From positions 62,001 to 126,000 of the forward strand of contig JAJXXT010000122.1 of assembly GCA_021780935.1 (NCBI GenBank): a stretch of 64,000 bases of DNA, read 5' to 3'. The stretch comes from Pseudomonadota bacterium (lineage in GTDB: Bacteria; Pseudomonadota; Alphaproteobacteria; Acetobacterales; Acetobacteraceae). The position numbers were made by a program, and so were the translations under genes. Below, piece after piece: positions 17,169 to 26,418 of the stretch. A model generated the notes under the pieces. That model was not told the DNA's origin. It did not search any database and saw nothing but the letters and a program-made list of their open reading frames with translations. Positions within the stretch are counted from its first letter, which is position 1, and the number at the start of each line of letters is the position of its first letter.

Positions 17169-17800
17169 CGTGCCCGCGATCGTTCCGGTAACGGTCGCGC
17201 CGGCATGCCGGCCACGCGGCTGCCATCCGCGACATCCGCGACGACCGCGGCACCGGCGCCGATGACCGCGTCCGCGCCGATCCGAATCCCGGGCCGCACC
17301 ACTGCACCCACGCCGATCAAACTTCTCTCCCCAACGACGACGTCACCCGCCAGCACCGCACCGGGAGCGACATGCGCCGCCGATGCAATGCGGCCGTCGT
17401 GTTCGACGATCGCGGCAGAATTGAGGATGCTGACATCGCCGATCCTGGTCTCGGCGCCGGCGAAGGCGAGCGGCATGACGACCACGCCGTCTCCAAAACT
17501 CGCACTTTGGGAAATAATGGCACTTGGATGAACGAGACTGGGCAATCTGAAGCCCATCGCGCACAGACGTTGCGCCAAAAGTTGCCGCAGCGCGTTGGCG
17601 CCGACAGCGACAAACGCCGCCTCCATCCCTTCCGCACGCAGACGCGGAAGATCGGCATCGGTGCCGATCACGGCCACACCCATGACGGATGTTCCTGCCG
17701 GCGCCTCGGCAACCAGCCCCGCGATCTCGATGCCGCATGCCCGCGCCACCTCGATCACCGCCTTGGCGTGCCCGCCAGCGCCGAGCAGCAGCAGTTTCAC
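17165..17800 (-). CDS. NeuD/PglD-like sugar O- or N-acyltransferase (left-handed beta-helix)
   Basis: 211 aa from GTG 17800 (GTGA overlap with the FkbM gene). The N-terminal part (LLLGAGGHAKAVIEVA) is the small Rossmann domain of the NeuD/PglD family; residues about 95-200 show hexapeptide repeats (IGDVSILNSAAIVEHDGRI, then VVVGERSLIGVGAVVRPGI) that build a left-handed beta-helix, ending AGMPARPLP. Members acetylate amino sugars or sialic acid. With the perosamine-synthase-like gene in the same operon, 4-N-acylation of perosamine is the likely job, by inference from PglD/PerB-type enzymes. Confidence 0.83.
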   Translation of the reverse strand: MKLLLLGAGGHAKAVIEVARACGIEIAGLVAEAPAGTSVMGVAVIGTDADLPRLRAEGMEAAFVAVGANALRQLLAQRLCAMGFRLPSLVHPSAIISQSASFGDGVVVMPLAFAGAETRIGDVSILNSAAIVEHDGRIASAAHVAPGAVLAGDVVVGERSLIGVGAVVRPGIRIGADAVIGAGAAVVADVADGSRVAGMPARPLPERSRAR

Positions 17801-18876
17801 GCGAAGGTGAGGCCCGAGTGACGTCCGGCGGTACCCCGCAACAGCAGCAGATTCACCGAGAACACGCCTGCGAGCTCGCCGCGATCGAGTACCCTGCAGG
17901 TCGCGTCCGTTTCGTTGACGACATAACCGGAAAACCCGCCCGCCAGCAATGTATCGAGCCAGGTATCGAGCGAGGTGCCCACGCGCGCGAGATGGCTCGG
18001 GCCGAACTCCACCAGCACCGCGACGTCGTAATTCTCCGCCAGCACGCGGCGCATGCCGGCCCACACGTCGAGTTCCGCGCCCTCGGCGTCGATCTTGATC
18101 ACGTCGACGCGCGTGCCGGCCGGCAGCACCTCGTCCACCGGCCGGACCGCCACCGGCACGCGCGCGATCTCCCCCTCGTCGAGCGGGAGCAGCGAGGAAT
18201 GGCCATAGGGCGTGCCGACATGCAGCAGCGCGATCCCTGGCGCAGCGCCCGCCGCCGCCTCCACGCAGCGAACCCTGCGCGCGACGCCATTCGTCTCCAG
18301 GTTGCGACGCAGCAGGGCGGCCAGCCGCGGCACCGGCTCGAACGCATGCACGACGCCCTCGGGGCCGACCGCGAATGCCGCCGGCAGCGTCAGCGTGCCG
18401 ATATGCGCGCCAATCTCAAGACAGGTCATGCCCGGGCGCAGCAGCGCGGTCAGCACCCGCCGCGTGCCCGGCTCCAGCACCGGGGCGGCGCGCATCGCCG
18501 CGACCAGCCTGCCGTCCTCGGCGGGAACCAGCAGGTAGCCGTCCGGGCTCCAGATGGCGATTTCGGTGCCGAGATCGGCCTCCGTCCGGACGGTCGGGGT
18601 CTCCGGGGTCACAGCCCCCGCCGGCTGACGGCCTGACCTCGCGCGGTCGCTCACGGCCAGCAAACGGGAAACCCGCTCCGCGGTCTGCGAGGTATCCACC
18701 GCGCGGCGCATACGCGCATCGAGGCGGCGCAGGACCGGCCCCAGCAGCGCACGCAGCATGCGCCGCACCAGCCCGCGCAGGCTGCGCTCGCGTGGCCTGG
18801 CCTGCAGCTGGGGTGTCGGCGCGACGGTTCGCAGCATGGCGCCGCCACGCACCGCCTTGGTGAAATCGACCGCCAT
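17797..18876 (-). CDS. FkbM-family methyltransferase
   Basis: 359 aa. The SAM-binding core starts near residue 155 (LRPGMTCLEIGAHIGTLTLP), followed by VVHAFEPVPRLAALLRRNLE and the family motif DVIKIDAEGAELDVWAG. The first about 110 residues are Arg-rich with a possible coiled-coil or membrane-associated stretch and are not part of the domain. The start at 18876 (MAVDF) was chosen because GGGGGG precedes it; a GTG at 18906 would add 10 residues. It is the first gene of the six-gene glycan operon and is expected to O-methylate a sugar in the polymer. Confidence 0.82.
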   Translation of the reverse strand: MAVDFTKAVRGGAMLRTVAPTPQLQARPRERSLRGLVRRMLRALLGPVLRRLDARMRRAVDTSQTAERVSRLLAVSDRARSGRQPAGAVTPETPTVRTEADLGTEIAIWSPDGYLLVPAEDGRLVAAMRAAPVLEPGTRRVLTALLRPGMTCLEIGAHIGTLTLPAAFAVGPEGVVHAFEPVPRLAALLRRNLETNGVARRVRCVEAAAGAAPGIALLHVGTPYGHSSLLPLDEGEIARVPVAVRPVDEVLPAGTRVDVIKIDAEGAELDVWAGMRRVLAENYDVAVLVEFGPSHLARVGTSLDTWLDTLLAGGFSGYVVNETDATCRVLDRGELAGVFSVNLLLLRGTAGRHSGLTFA

Positions 18877-18958
18877 TCTTGTGCCCCCCTGGCTCACTTC
18901 GACCACGCGAACGTGGCCCGACCTGCCGGCGTGACGTGCGGCCTACCGGGGCCGTGTG

Positions 18959-20434
18959 TCAAATCGGCGCCTCACGGTCCCATGCGGCCGCACTTCCCTG
19001 CGATGCCAGCTCCGCCTTGCGCACCTTGCCGGTCTCGGTCACCGGCAGGGCCAACGCGAAAGCGAGGAAGCGCGGCACGGCAAAGCGCGGCAGCAGGCGG
19101 GCCGCATGGGCAGCCAGTGCTCGCGGGTCTTCCGCCGCCCCCGCCCGCAGCACGATTGTTGCCATCACCTCCTCCTCACCGAGGGGTGAGGGCACGGCAT
19201 AGGCCGCGGCGTCCGCGACGTCCGGATGCGCGCGCAGCGCCTCCTCGACGTCGTGGGCGGCAATGTTCTCGCCGCGCCGGCGGATGAAATCCTTGGTGCG
19301 CCCGACGAAGCGGAACCACCCATCCTGCTGTGCCACCGCGTCGCCGGTACGGAACCAGCCATCCCGCCAGGCCGCGTCGGTGGCGGCCTGGTCGCGCCAG
19401 TACCCGGCGGAAAAGGCGAGCGGATGTTCGGGCCTGACCCAGAGCACGCCCGTCTCGTCCTCGACGCGGGCCACGAAACCCGGGCGCAACCGCCCCATCC
19501 AGCCAGGGCGCTGCTCCGACACGATCGAGCCGATGACGAAATTGGTCTCGGTCGAGCCATAGCCATCCACGCAGATAATACCGGTCCGATCTCGGAACGT
19601 CTTCCGCAACCCGGGCGGCGTGCCGGGCGCGAGGGCGACGCGCACGCGATGCGCCCGCTCCGCCGCATCCGGCGGGCGCGACATCAGCATGCCGACCATG
19701 GCACCGAGCAGATAGGTGACCGTGGCGCCACACGCCGCCATCGCCGCCCAGTAGCGCGACACCGAGAACCGGTCGAGCACCACGACGGAGGCACCGGTGA
19801 CAAGCCCCTGGAACAGCGTGTTGAGCGCGTTCACGTGATGCAGCGGCAAGGCGGTCGCCAGCACGTCCGCCTCGCTCACCTCCAGCAGATCGGCGGTGTT
19901 TGCGCCCCACCAGGCAAGCTGGGCGTGCGGGCAGATCACGCCTTTCGCCGGCCCCGTGGTGCCGGACGTGCCGAGGATCGCCAGCGGTGTCGCCGGCCCG
20001 ACATCGCCTGCCGGCAGCGCCGGGCCCGTGCCGAACCCGTCGAGCGCGACGACCTGATGATCCGCGATCGAAATCACTTCCAGCGCCTCGCGCAGCGCCG
20101 CCTCGACCAGCAGCACCCGCGCACCGGAAAGCCTGATCGCATGCGCAAGCATCGCGCCGCGCATCTGCGCGCCAAGCGGCGCCGCGATCGCCCCCATCCA
20201 GCCACATCCCAGCACCGCCGCCGCCAGTTCCGGCCGATTGCTGCTCATCAGCGCAACGACCTCACCGGGCCGCACGCCGAGTGCCGCGAGCGCCCCCGCC
20301 GCCCGCGCCGCGATGGCGGGCCCGTCGGCGAAACGCCAGACCGTGACCTGCCCGTTGGCCGGCCACGTGACCCAGTCGCGCGCGCCATGCCGCGTTGCCG
20401 CCCCCAGCAGCGCGGGCACCGAGATGTCGGTCAC
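18959..20434 (-). CDS. Acyl-CoA synthetase / AMP-dependent ligase
   Basis: 491 aa, class I adenylate-forming enzyme. A3 core [15 protein letters not shown]5 GYGSTETN, A7 GWFRTGD, A8 [15 protein letters not shown] and the C-terminal lysine motif [10 protein letters not shown] are all present, so both half-reactions (adenylation, CoA transfer) look intact. The general type is CaiC/long-chain or aryl-acid ligase. Its start overlaps the livF stop by 4 bp, so it is the last gene of the import operon and probably activates the imported acid to its CoA thioester. The substrate is unknown; aromatic or branched carboxylates are reasonable guesses from similar operons. Confidence 0.87.
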   Translation of the reverse strand: MTDISVPALLGAATRHGARDWVTWPANGQVTVWRFADGPAIAARAAGALAALGVRPGEVVALMSSNRPELAAAVLGCGWMGAIAAPLGAQMRGAMLAHAIRLSGARVLLVEAALREALEVISIADHQVVALDGFGTGPALPAGDVGPATPLAILGTSGTTGPAKGVICPHAQLAWWGANTADLLEVSEADVLATALPLHHVNALNTLFQGLVTGASVVVLDRFSVSRYWAAMAACGATVTYLLGAMVGMLMSRPPDAAERAHRVRVALAPGTPPGLRKTFRDRTGIICVDGYGSTETNFVIGSIVSEQRPGWMGRLRPGFVARVEDETGVLWVRPEHPLAFSAGYWRDQAATDAAWRDGWFRTGDAVAQQDGWFRFVGRTKDFIRRRGENIAAHDVEEALRAHPDVADAAAYAVPSPLGEEEVMATIVLRAGAAEDPRALAAHAARLLPRFAVPRFLAFALALPVTETGKVRKAELASQGSAAAWDREAPI

Positions 20435-21174
20435 AGGCCGCCACCGAGATAAGTCGCGGCGAGGCGCGGGTCGGCCAGCAGCGCCGCGGCCGGGCCGGTC
20501 ATCGCCACCGCCCCCTGCTCCAGCACCGTCGCGGTGCTCGCACTCTGCAGCGCCGCACGGGCATTTTGTTCTACAAGCAAAACGGAAACCCCATCCTCGC
20601 GCAGCGTGGCGATGATGCCGAAGATCTCGCGCACGATCAGCGGCGCCAGACCCAGCGACGGCTCATCGAGCAGCAGCAGCCGTGGGCGTGCCATCAGCGC
20701 CCGGCCGAGCGCCAGCATCTGCCGCTCGCCGCCCGAAAGCGTGCCGGCAAGCTGGCCCATCCGTTCCTCGAGCCGCGGGAACCGCGCCAGCACGTGCTCC
20801 AGGCTGCGCCGGTTCGCCGCCCGCTCACGCCGGCGCGAAAACCCGCCGAGCAGCAGATTGTCCCGTACGCTCATCTCCGCGAACAGCGCCCGGCTCTCCG
20901 GCACCAGAACGATGCCGCGCTCGACCCGCGCCTCCACCTCGACGCCGGTGAGATCCTCGCCCTCCCACAGCACCCGCCCGCGCGCGGGCAGCAGGCCCAT
21001 CAGCGCTGCCAGCAATGTCGTCTTGCCGGCACCGTTCGGGCCGATGACGGTCGCGATCTCGCCCGGCGCCACCGCGAGCGACACGCCGCGCACCGCCTCC
21101 ACGCGGCCATAGGCCACATGCAGGTCCTCGACCACCAGCGCCGAGGTCAGGCCGCCATCCGCGCGCGTCGTCAC
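20431..21174 (-). CDS. livF: Branched-chain amino acid-type ABC transporter ATPase (LivF)
   Basis: 247 aa. Walker [11 protein letters not shown]-loop region [18 protein letters not shown], signature [16 protein letters not shown], Walker [14 protein letters not shown]. The order and lengths match LivF, the second ATPase of HAAT-family importers. It starts 4 bp inside the end of the livM-livG fusion gene and ends 4 bp inside the CoA ligase gene, so translation of all four is coupled. Confidence 0.9.
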   Translation of the reverse strand: MTTRADGGLTSALVVEDLHVAYGRVEAVRGVSLAVAPGEIATVIGPNGAGKTTLLAALMGLLPARGRVLWEGEDLTGVEVEARVERGIVLVPESRALFAEMSVRDNLLLGGFSRRRERAANRRSLEHVLARFPRLEERMGQLAGTLSGGERQMLALGRALMARPRLLLLDEPSLGLAPLIVREIFGIIATLREDGVSVLLVEQNARAALQSASTATVLEQGAVAMTGPAAALLADPRLAATYLGGGL

Positions 21175-22943
21175 GCGACTCCCCCGAGATAGGCTTCCTG
21201 CACGCGCGGGTCGGCGCGCACCGTCTCCGGCACGCCCTCCGCGATGCGGGCGCCGAAATCCATCACCACCAGGCGATCGACCAGGTCCATGACGAAGCCC
21301 ATGTCATGCTCGACCAGCAGGATCGCGACCCCGTCATCGCGCAGCGAGCGCAGCAGCTCCGCCAATTCCCGCTTCTCGCCAGCCCGCAGCCCCGCCGCCG
21401 GCTCGTCGAGCACCAGCAGCACCGGGTCCGCGGCCAGCGCCCGCGCCACCTCCAGCAAACGCTGCTGCCCGAGCGCGAGGTTGCCCGCCGGCTCCCCGGC
21501 CATTCCCGCCAGGCCCACCCGCGCGAGGGCGTGCATCGCCGCCGCCGCCGCGCGCCGGTCCTCGACGCTGCCGAGCCCGAGCAGCCCGCTGAGCACACCG
21601 CCCCTGGTGCGCAGATAGGCGCCCAGCATCACGTTCTCGAGCGCGCTCATGCGGGGGCGCAGCTTCACATGCTGGAAGGTGCGTGCCATGCCGAGTTCGG
21701 CGATCGCCGGCGCCCGCGCCCGCGTCGTCTCTCGCCCGAGGAAGCGGATACGTCCGGCGGTCGGCGCCAGCGTGCCGGTCAGCAGGTTGAACAGGGTGGA
21801 CTTGCCGGCGCCGTTCGGCCCGATAAGGCCGAGGATCTCGCCCGTCGCAAGGCTGAACCCGACATCGTTGACCGCGACCAGGCCGCCGAAGCGACGGATC
21901 AGATGTTGCGCTTCAAGAACAATCGTGCCGCGCGCAGGCATCGTCCGCCGCGGCAGGTCCGCCGCCTCCGCGGGAGGCGGAGCAGGCCGGCGGCGCGCCG
22001 GCAGCAGGCGTCGGAACGTCGGGATCAGGCCCCCCGGCGCCAATTGCATCATGGCAATGAACATCGCGCCGAACACCACCGTCTCGGCCTGCCCGGCATC
22101 GCTGAAAATCAGCCCCAGCCAGCCCTGCAGCAGGTCGCGCGCAACAACAACGGCGAAGGCCCCCAGCAGTGCGCCCCAGATCTGCCCGGCCCCGCCCAGC
22201 ATCGCCATGAACAGGTACTGGATGCCGGGCTCCACATCGAAGGCCGGCGGCGAGACGAAACGCTGGGTGTGCGCCAGCAGCCAGCCGGAAGCCCCGGCAT
22301 AGACGCCGGCCAGCACGAACACGGCAAGCCGCAGCGGCTGCGGCGCGATGCCGAGACTCTCCGCCATCGCGGCACCACCACGCAGCGTCCGGATCGCCCG
22401 CCCGGCGCGCCCGGCGAGGAGATTGGCCGACAGCGCGAGCGCCACGCCAAGCACCGCGGCAATCAGCCAGAACGACCCGCGCGGCCCGGTGATCGGATGG
22501 CCGAACAGGAACGCCGGCGGCACATTGCCGATGCCGTCATGCCCGCCGGTGATCGCAAGCTCGCCGAACAGGTAATAGATCGCCAGGCCCCACGCGATGG
22601 TCGAGAGCGGCAGCAGGTGCCCGGGCAGGCGCAGCGTCACCAGCCCCAGCACCAGCGCAAGCCCGCCCGAGGCGAGCAGCGACGCGAGCAACCCCAGCCA
22701 GGGATCCACCGCGAAGTGGGTGGCGAGGATGGCACTGGCATAGGCGCCCATGCCCGCGAACGCCGCCTGGCCAAAACTCGTCAGCCCGCCGACGCCGGTG
22801 AGGATCACCAGGCCCAGTGCCACCAGCGCCGCCATGCCGACATAGCCGAGCAGCGTGAGCGTGTAGGCGGGCGTCACCAGCGGCAGCACCAGAACGACCA
22901 CGACATAGAGCACCGCGACCCAGCGGCGCGGACGTGCGATCAC
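21171..22943 (-). CDS. livM-livG: Fused branched-chain-type ABC permease and ATPase (LivM-LivG)
   Basis: 590 aa. Residues 1 to about 310 form a LivM-type permease with 8 to 10 helices ([41 protein letters not shown], then [13 protein letters not shown]). After a charged linker ([18 protein letters not shown]), residues about 340-590 form Liv[53 protein letters not shown] and [12 protein letters not shown]. Such fusions are known in proteobacteria. The linker keeps the ATPase on the cytoplasmic side. Confidence 0.9.
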   Translation of the reverse strand: MIARPRRWVAVLYVVVVLVLPLVTPAYTLTLLGYVGMAALVALGLVILTGVGGLTSFGQAAFAGMGAYASAILATHFAVDPWLGLLASLLASGGLALVLGLVTLRLPGHLLPLSTIAWGLAIYYLFGELAITGGHDGIGNVPPAFLFGHPITGPRGSFWLIAAVLGVALALSANLLAGRAGRAIRTLRGGAAMAESLGIAPQPLRLAVFVLAGVYAGASGWLLAHTQRFVSPPAFDVEPGIQYLFMAMLGGAGQIWGALLGAFAVVVARDLLQGWLGLIFSDAGQAETVVFGAMFIAMMQLAPGGLIPTFRRLLPARRRPAPPPAEAADLPRRTMPARGTIVLEAQHLIRRFGGLVAVNDVGFSLATGEILGLIGPNGAGKSTLFNLLTGTLAPTAGRIRFLGRETTRARAPAIAELGMARTFQHVKLRPRMSALENVMLGAYLRTRGGVLSGLLGLGSVEDRRAAAAAMHALARVGLAGMAGEPAGNLALGQQRLLEVARALAADPVLLVLDEPAAGLRAGEKRELAELLRSLRDDGVAILLVEHDMGFVMDLVDRLVVMDFGARIAEGVPETVRADPRVQEAYLGGVA

Positions 22944-24001
22944 AGCTCCTCCGCCTCCTCGGCCTCGGTCGTCATCGCGGCGGTGCCGGGCAGGAGCGAG
23001 CGCAACAGCAGCACCGGCACCAGCACCGCGAACACCGCGACCTCCTTCAGCGAGGAGTTCCAGAACGCCGTGAAGCTCTCAAGCTGGCCGACGAACAGCG
23101 CGCCCACCACCGCGCCGGGATAGCTCACCAGCCCGCCGATGATCGCACCGACAAACGCCTTCAGCCCGATGATGAAGCCGGAATCGAAGGCAAGTGTCGT
23201 CATCGGCCCGATCAGCAGGCCGGAGACGACCGCCAGCACCGAGGCGACCAGGAATGCCACCGCCCCGGCGAGCCGCGGGCGGATCCCCACCAGCCGCGCA
23301 CCCGTGCGATTGAGTGCCGTCGCACGCAAGGCGCGCCCGAGATAGGAGCGGCCGAACCCCTGGAACAGCACCACCGTCGCGACCGCCGCGCCCGCCAGCA
23401 TCAACAGCGACTGACGCGTCCAGTACAGCCCCGCAATCTGCAACCCGCCGCCCAGCAGCGGCGCCGGGCGCATTCCTTCCGGCCCGAAAAAGATCAGCGC
23501 CACGCCGGAAATCGCGAAATGCAGCACCACGGAGACGATCAGCAGCACCAGCACCGGCGCCTCCTCGATCGGCACGAAGGCAATGCGCCACAGCAGCGGC
23601 GCGATCGGCAGCACCAGCAGCACGGTGAGCGGGATCAGGCTCCACGCTGGCGGCCCCACGGCCAGCGCCACACCCGCCACCGCAATCGGCAGCCCCGGCA
23701 GCAAGCCCCAGGCAAGCAGCGCGCGCGGCATGCGCCGCCAGGCCCGCGCACCGGCCAGTGACCCGAGTTCGAAGCACAGCGCCAGCAGCACCAGCACAAC
23801 ATCGAGCCACAGCGTGCCGGGCCGGTGCCCCTCCTCCAGCGCAGCGAGCGTGAGCGAGGTGTAGGCGACAATGTCCCCGAACGGGACGAAGATCACCCGG
23901 GTGACGAGGAAGAGCAACACAATGCCCAGCGCCACGAGCACGTAGATGGCGCCGTTGGACAGGCCATCCTGCGCCAGCAGCAGGGCTAGGTCCCAGCTCA
24001 T
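22940..24001 (-). CDS. livH: Branched-chain-type ABC transporter permease (LivH)
   Basis: 353 aa. The membrane protein begins MSWDLALLLAQDGLSNGAIYVLVALGIVL in two pieces, as LivH proteins do, and has about 8 helices with the loop FGPEGM and FQGFGRSYLGRALRATALN that mark the family. The ATG at 24001 has a strong ribosome site (GGAAAGAGG at 24004-24012 read on the minus strand); the longer open frame upstream has none. First gene of the import operon, divergent from the binding protein. An extra about 60-residue hydrophilic-hydrophobic insert near residues 60-130 makes it longer than E. coli LivH. Confidence 0.88.
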   Translation of the reverse strand: MSWDLALLLAQDGLSNGAIYVLVALGIVLLFLVTRVIFVPFGDIVAYTSLTLAALEEGHRPGTLWLDVVLVLLALCFELGSLAGARAWRRMPRALLAWGLLPGLPIAVAGVALAVGPPAWSLIPLTVLLVLPIAPLLWRIAFVPIEEAPVLVLLIVSVVLHFAISGVALIFFGPEGMRPAPLLGGGLQIAGLYWTRQSLLMLAGAAVATVVLFQGFGRSYLGRALRATALNRTGARLVGIRPRLAGAVAFLVASVLAVVSGLLIGPMTTLAFDSGFIIGLKAFVGAIIGGLVSYPGAVVGALFVGQLESFTAFWNSSLKEVAVFAVLVPVLLLRSLLPGTAAMTTEAEEAEEL

Positions 24002-24013
24002 GTTCCTCTTTCC

Positions 24014-24025
24014 TTGAAGCTTCAA
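24014..24025. promoter_or_regulatory. Perfect 12-bp palindrome in the divergent liv promoter region
   Basis: TTGAAGCTTCAA is a perfect palindrome in the 85-bp gap between livH (minus) and the binding protein gene (plus). It lies just upstream of the livH ribosome site, where a repressor could block transcription in either direction. No regulator gene is adjacent. It also contains a HindIII-type core, so chance cannot be excluded. Confidence 0.35.
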
Positions 24026-24086
24026 ATAATGCAGCATCCGCGAAGCAACGATCGTGCGCAAGCAGGCACCACAAGGAGGAGTTCAC

Positions 24087-25250
24087 ATGAAGGGAAGTTT
24101 CAGCCGGCTCGCCGGCACCGTAACGGTCGCCGCCCTGCTCGCCGGTCCGGCGCAGGCCGCCGAGGTGAAACTGGGCCTCATTCTCTCGCTTTCCGGCCCG
24201 ATCTCCTCGATCGGCGTGCCCTACAGCAAGGGCATCAAGGCGTGGGAGGCCGGCCACCATAACAAGATCGGCAGCGACACGCTCAAGGTCATCCGGATCG
24301 ACGACGGGTCGAGCACGGACGCTGCGGTCCGCGCCGCCAAGAAGCTGATCGAGCAGGACCATGTCGATATCATCATGGGCTCGGCAGGCACACCGGCCTC
24401 GCTCGCCATCTACCACGTGGCCGCCGCCGCGCATGTGCCGATGATCATCACCGCCAACGGCGAGGTGAAGGGCAAGGCCGGGGACTGGGAAATCACCGTT
24501 CCGCAGCCGACGCCGCTGATGGTGTCCGACGACATCGCCTACATGAAGGCGCACAACATTCATCGCGTCGCCTTTATCGGCTTCAACGATATCTGGGGCG
24601 ACACCGTCTATAATGCGCTGCTGCAGACGGCGAAGCCGGCCGGCATCCAGGTGATTTCCAACGAGCGCTATGGCCGCGCCGACACCTCGGTGACACCGCA
24701 GATCCTCAAGATCATGGCACTGCATCCCGATGCGGTGCTGACCGGCGGCTCCGGCTCCCCGGGCGCGCTGCCACATATCGCATTGGCCGAGCGCGGCTAT
24801 ACCGGGCCTGAATTCGCCTCTCACGCGGTGGTGAACTCGGAGTTCGTGCGTGTCGGCGGCAAGGCCGTCGAGGGGGTCATCGCACCGACGGGCCCCGAGG
24901 TTGTTGCCGGCCAGCTTCCCGACAGCAACCCCATCAAAGCCGTCTCGATGGAGTATCGGAAGCTGTTCAAGGAGGCGAACGGCGTCGCCGCCACCGACGC
25001 CTTTCCCTGCTACGCCTACGACGCGTTCCTGCTGATGGCGAACGCGATCAAGCAGGTCGAGGCCAAGGGTATCGCACCGGGTACGCCCGCCTTTCGCCTG
25101 GCACTGCGCGACGCGCTGGTCAGCACCCATAACGTGGTTGGCACACAGGCGGTCTATAACTTCACGCCTGGCCACCGCTTCGGCACGGACGAGCGCTCGC
25201 GCGTGTTGGTGCAGCTCCAGCATGGCAAGTGGAAACTGATCCAGCCCTGA
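24087..25250 (+). CDS. ABC transporter periplasmic substrate-binding protein (HAAT family)
   Basis: 387 aa, with an excellent AAGGAGG ribosome site 8 bp before the ATG. It has a clear Sec signal peptide, cut after GPAQA (about residue 24), then a type I periplasmic-binding fold: VKLGLILSLSGPISSIGVPY, IRIDDGSSTDAAVRAAKKLI and VDIIMGSAG. It is related to LivK/AmiC-like proteins; those next to CoA ligases often bind aromatic or aliphatic carboxylates rather than leucine. It is divergent from and presumably serves the livH-livMG-livF importer. Confidence 0.9.
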   Translation: MKGSFSRLAGTVTVAALLAGPAQAAEVKLGLILSLSGPISSIGVPYSKGIKAWEAGHHNKIGSDTLKVIRIDDGSSTDAAVRAAKKLIEQDHVDIIMGSAGTPASLAIYHVAAAAHVPMIITANGEVKGKAGDWEITVPQPTPLMVSDDIAYMKAHNIHRVAFIGFNDIWGDTVYNALLQTAKPAGIQVISNERYGRADTSVTPQILKIMALHPDAVLTGGSGSPGALPHIALAERGYTGPEFASHAVVNSEFVRVGGKAVEGVIAPTGPEVVAGQLPDSNPIKAVSMEYRKLFKEANGVAATDAFPCYAYDAFLLMANAIKQVEAKGIAPGTPAFRLALRDALVSTHNVVGTQAVYNFTPGHRFGTDERSRVLVQLQHGKWKLIQP

Positions 25251-25267
25251 GCGACTGAAACACGGTC

Positions 25268-25299
25268 CGGCCGACCGGAGGATCGCAACCGGTCGGCCG
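25268..25299 (+). terminator. Strong hairpin between convergent genes
   Basis: CGGCCGACCGG (25268-25278) and CCGGTCGGCCG (25289-25299) are perfect 11-bp arms around a 10-nt loop. The hairpin lies 17 bp after the stop of the binding protein gene and 25 bp before the end of a convergent glycosyltransferase gene. There is no run of T on either side, so it may be a bidirectional hairpin-type or Rho-assisted terminator. Confidence 0.65.
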
Positions 25300-25324
25300 C
25301 GTCCGGTCCGGCTTCGGCGGCCTG

Positions 25325-26170
25325 TCAGCGCGTACGGGCATGCCGCCAGGCCGTGTAGCCCCACCAGCGTCCGCGCAGCGTCTGGAAGTAATAGGCGATG
25401 CCGGTTCGGTCCGCGCGCAAGGCACTCAGCACCATCCCCCCGAACGGGCGCACCAGATAGCGGGCGACCGTGACGACGCTGTAGCGGTGGTGCCGCAGGC
25501 AGGCGCCGAAACCCGCGCCACTGCCGTATGCACGGGCGATTCCGGACGGCGACATCCGTCGATCCGGGTGAAGCACGATGAGCGAGGGATCAAACACCGC
25601 CGGAACGCCGGCCGCGAGCATCCGCAGGGCCAGGTCCGCCGACTCGCCGCTGGCGAACGGCGTGCCGAGGCCGAAACGCGGGTCGAACCCCCCCAACCGT
25701 TCGAGCACATCGCGCGCGACAAACATGCCGGGCTCGCGTGCGGTCACGAAGACGTTGTCGCGGGTTACCGGCCCCGCCTGCATCGGCGCCCGCCCGCCGG
25801 CGCTTGGCGTTCCAACCTCGCTGGCAACGAGCGCGCTCACCATGCCGGCGGCGGGCAGCGCCGCGAGGCTCGCGGCAACCCTCGCGAGCAAACCCGGCGC
25901 ATAAACGCAGTCATCATCGGGAAAGGCCACGATCTCGCCCTGGGCGAGGGGAATGCCGGCGTTGCGGGCAAGCGTGGAGCGGCCCGGCGCCATGCGCAGT
26001 CGCACAAAGGGAATCTGCGGAAAGGCCGCGAGTACCGGCTCCAGGCGATCGTCCGGGTTCTGGTCCACCACGATGACCTCACGCACCTGCGACGCGTCGC
26101 CGAGGCTGGCGAGAAACGCCCGCACGTCGTCTACCCGACCGACAGTTGCGAGAATCAACGAAAACGGCAC
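25325..26170 (-). CDS. Glycosyltransferase family 2
   Basis: 281 aa. GT-A fold enzyme: the N-terminus SLILATVGRVDDVRAFLASL, the metal-binding region IVAFPDDDCVYAPG (D-D-D), and the acceptor-side GGFDPRFGLGTPFASGESADLALR, all in the expected order. It transfers a sugar from a nucleotide sugar in the cytoplasm. It is at the edge of the second polysaccharide locus, divergent from another GT2 gene. Specificity unknown. Confidence 0.85.
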   Translation of the reverse strand: MPFSLILATVGRVDDVRAFLASLGDASQVREVIVVDQNPDDRLEPVLAAFPQIPFVRLRMAPGRSTLARNAGIPLAQGEIVAFPDDDCVYAPGLLARVAASLAALPAAGMVSALVASEVGTPSAGGRAPMQAGPVTRDNVFVTAREPGMFVARDVLERLGGFDPRFGLGTPFASGESADLALRMLAAGVPAVFDPSLIVLHPDRRMSPSGIARAYGSGAGFGACLRHHRYSVVTVARYLVRPFGGMVLSALRADRTGIAYYFQTLRGRWWGYTAWRHARTR

Positions 26171-26418
26171 GGCTCATTCTCCGCTCGCAGAACAAACCCG
26201 CGATGGTATAAACTCGCGTTAGTCCGTCGGGCCCGGCCAAGCGAGAGAGCGAGACCTTATGCCACGCCGCTTTTCTTCCGGCACCGAATACTCCACGATC
26301 CGTGATACCATGCGCGCACGCAAGCAGCGACCCACGCCGGAATGTTGCGGGATTGGTTCGTCCAGCCGCCCCCACGGCACCGGCCGTACGGACGCCGGCC
26401 GGACACGCAACGTCTAAA

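Noticed and set aside
23079..25364. 761-codon minus-strand frame across the liv divergent region
   Set aside because: It runs antisense through the binding-protein gene and then out of frame through livH; both real genes are strongly supported.
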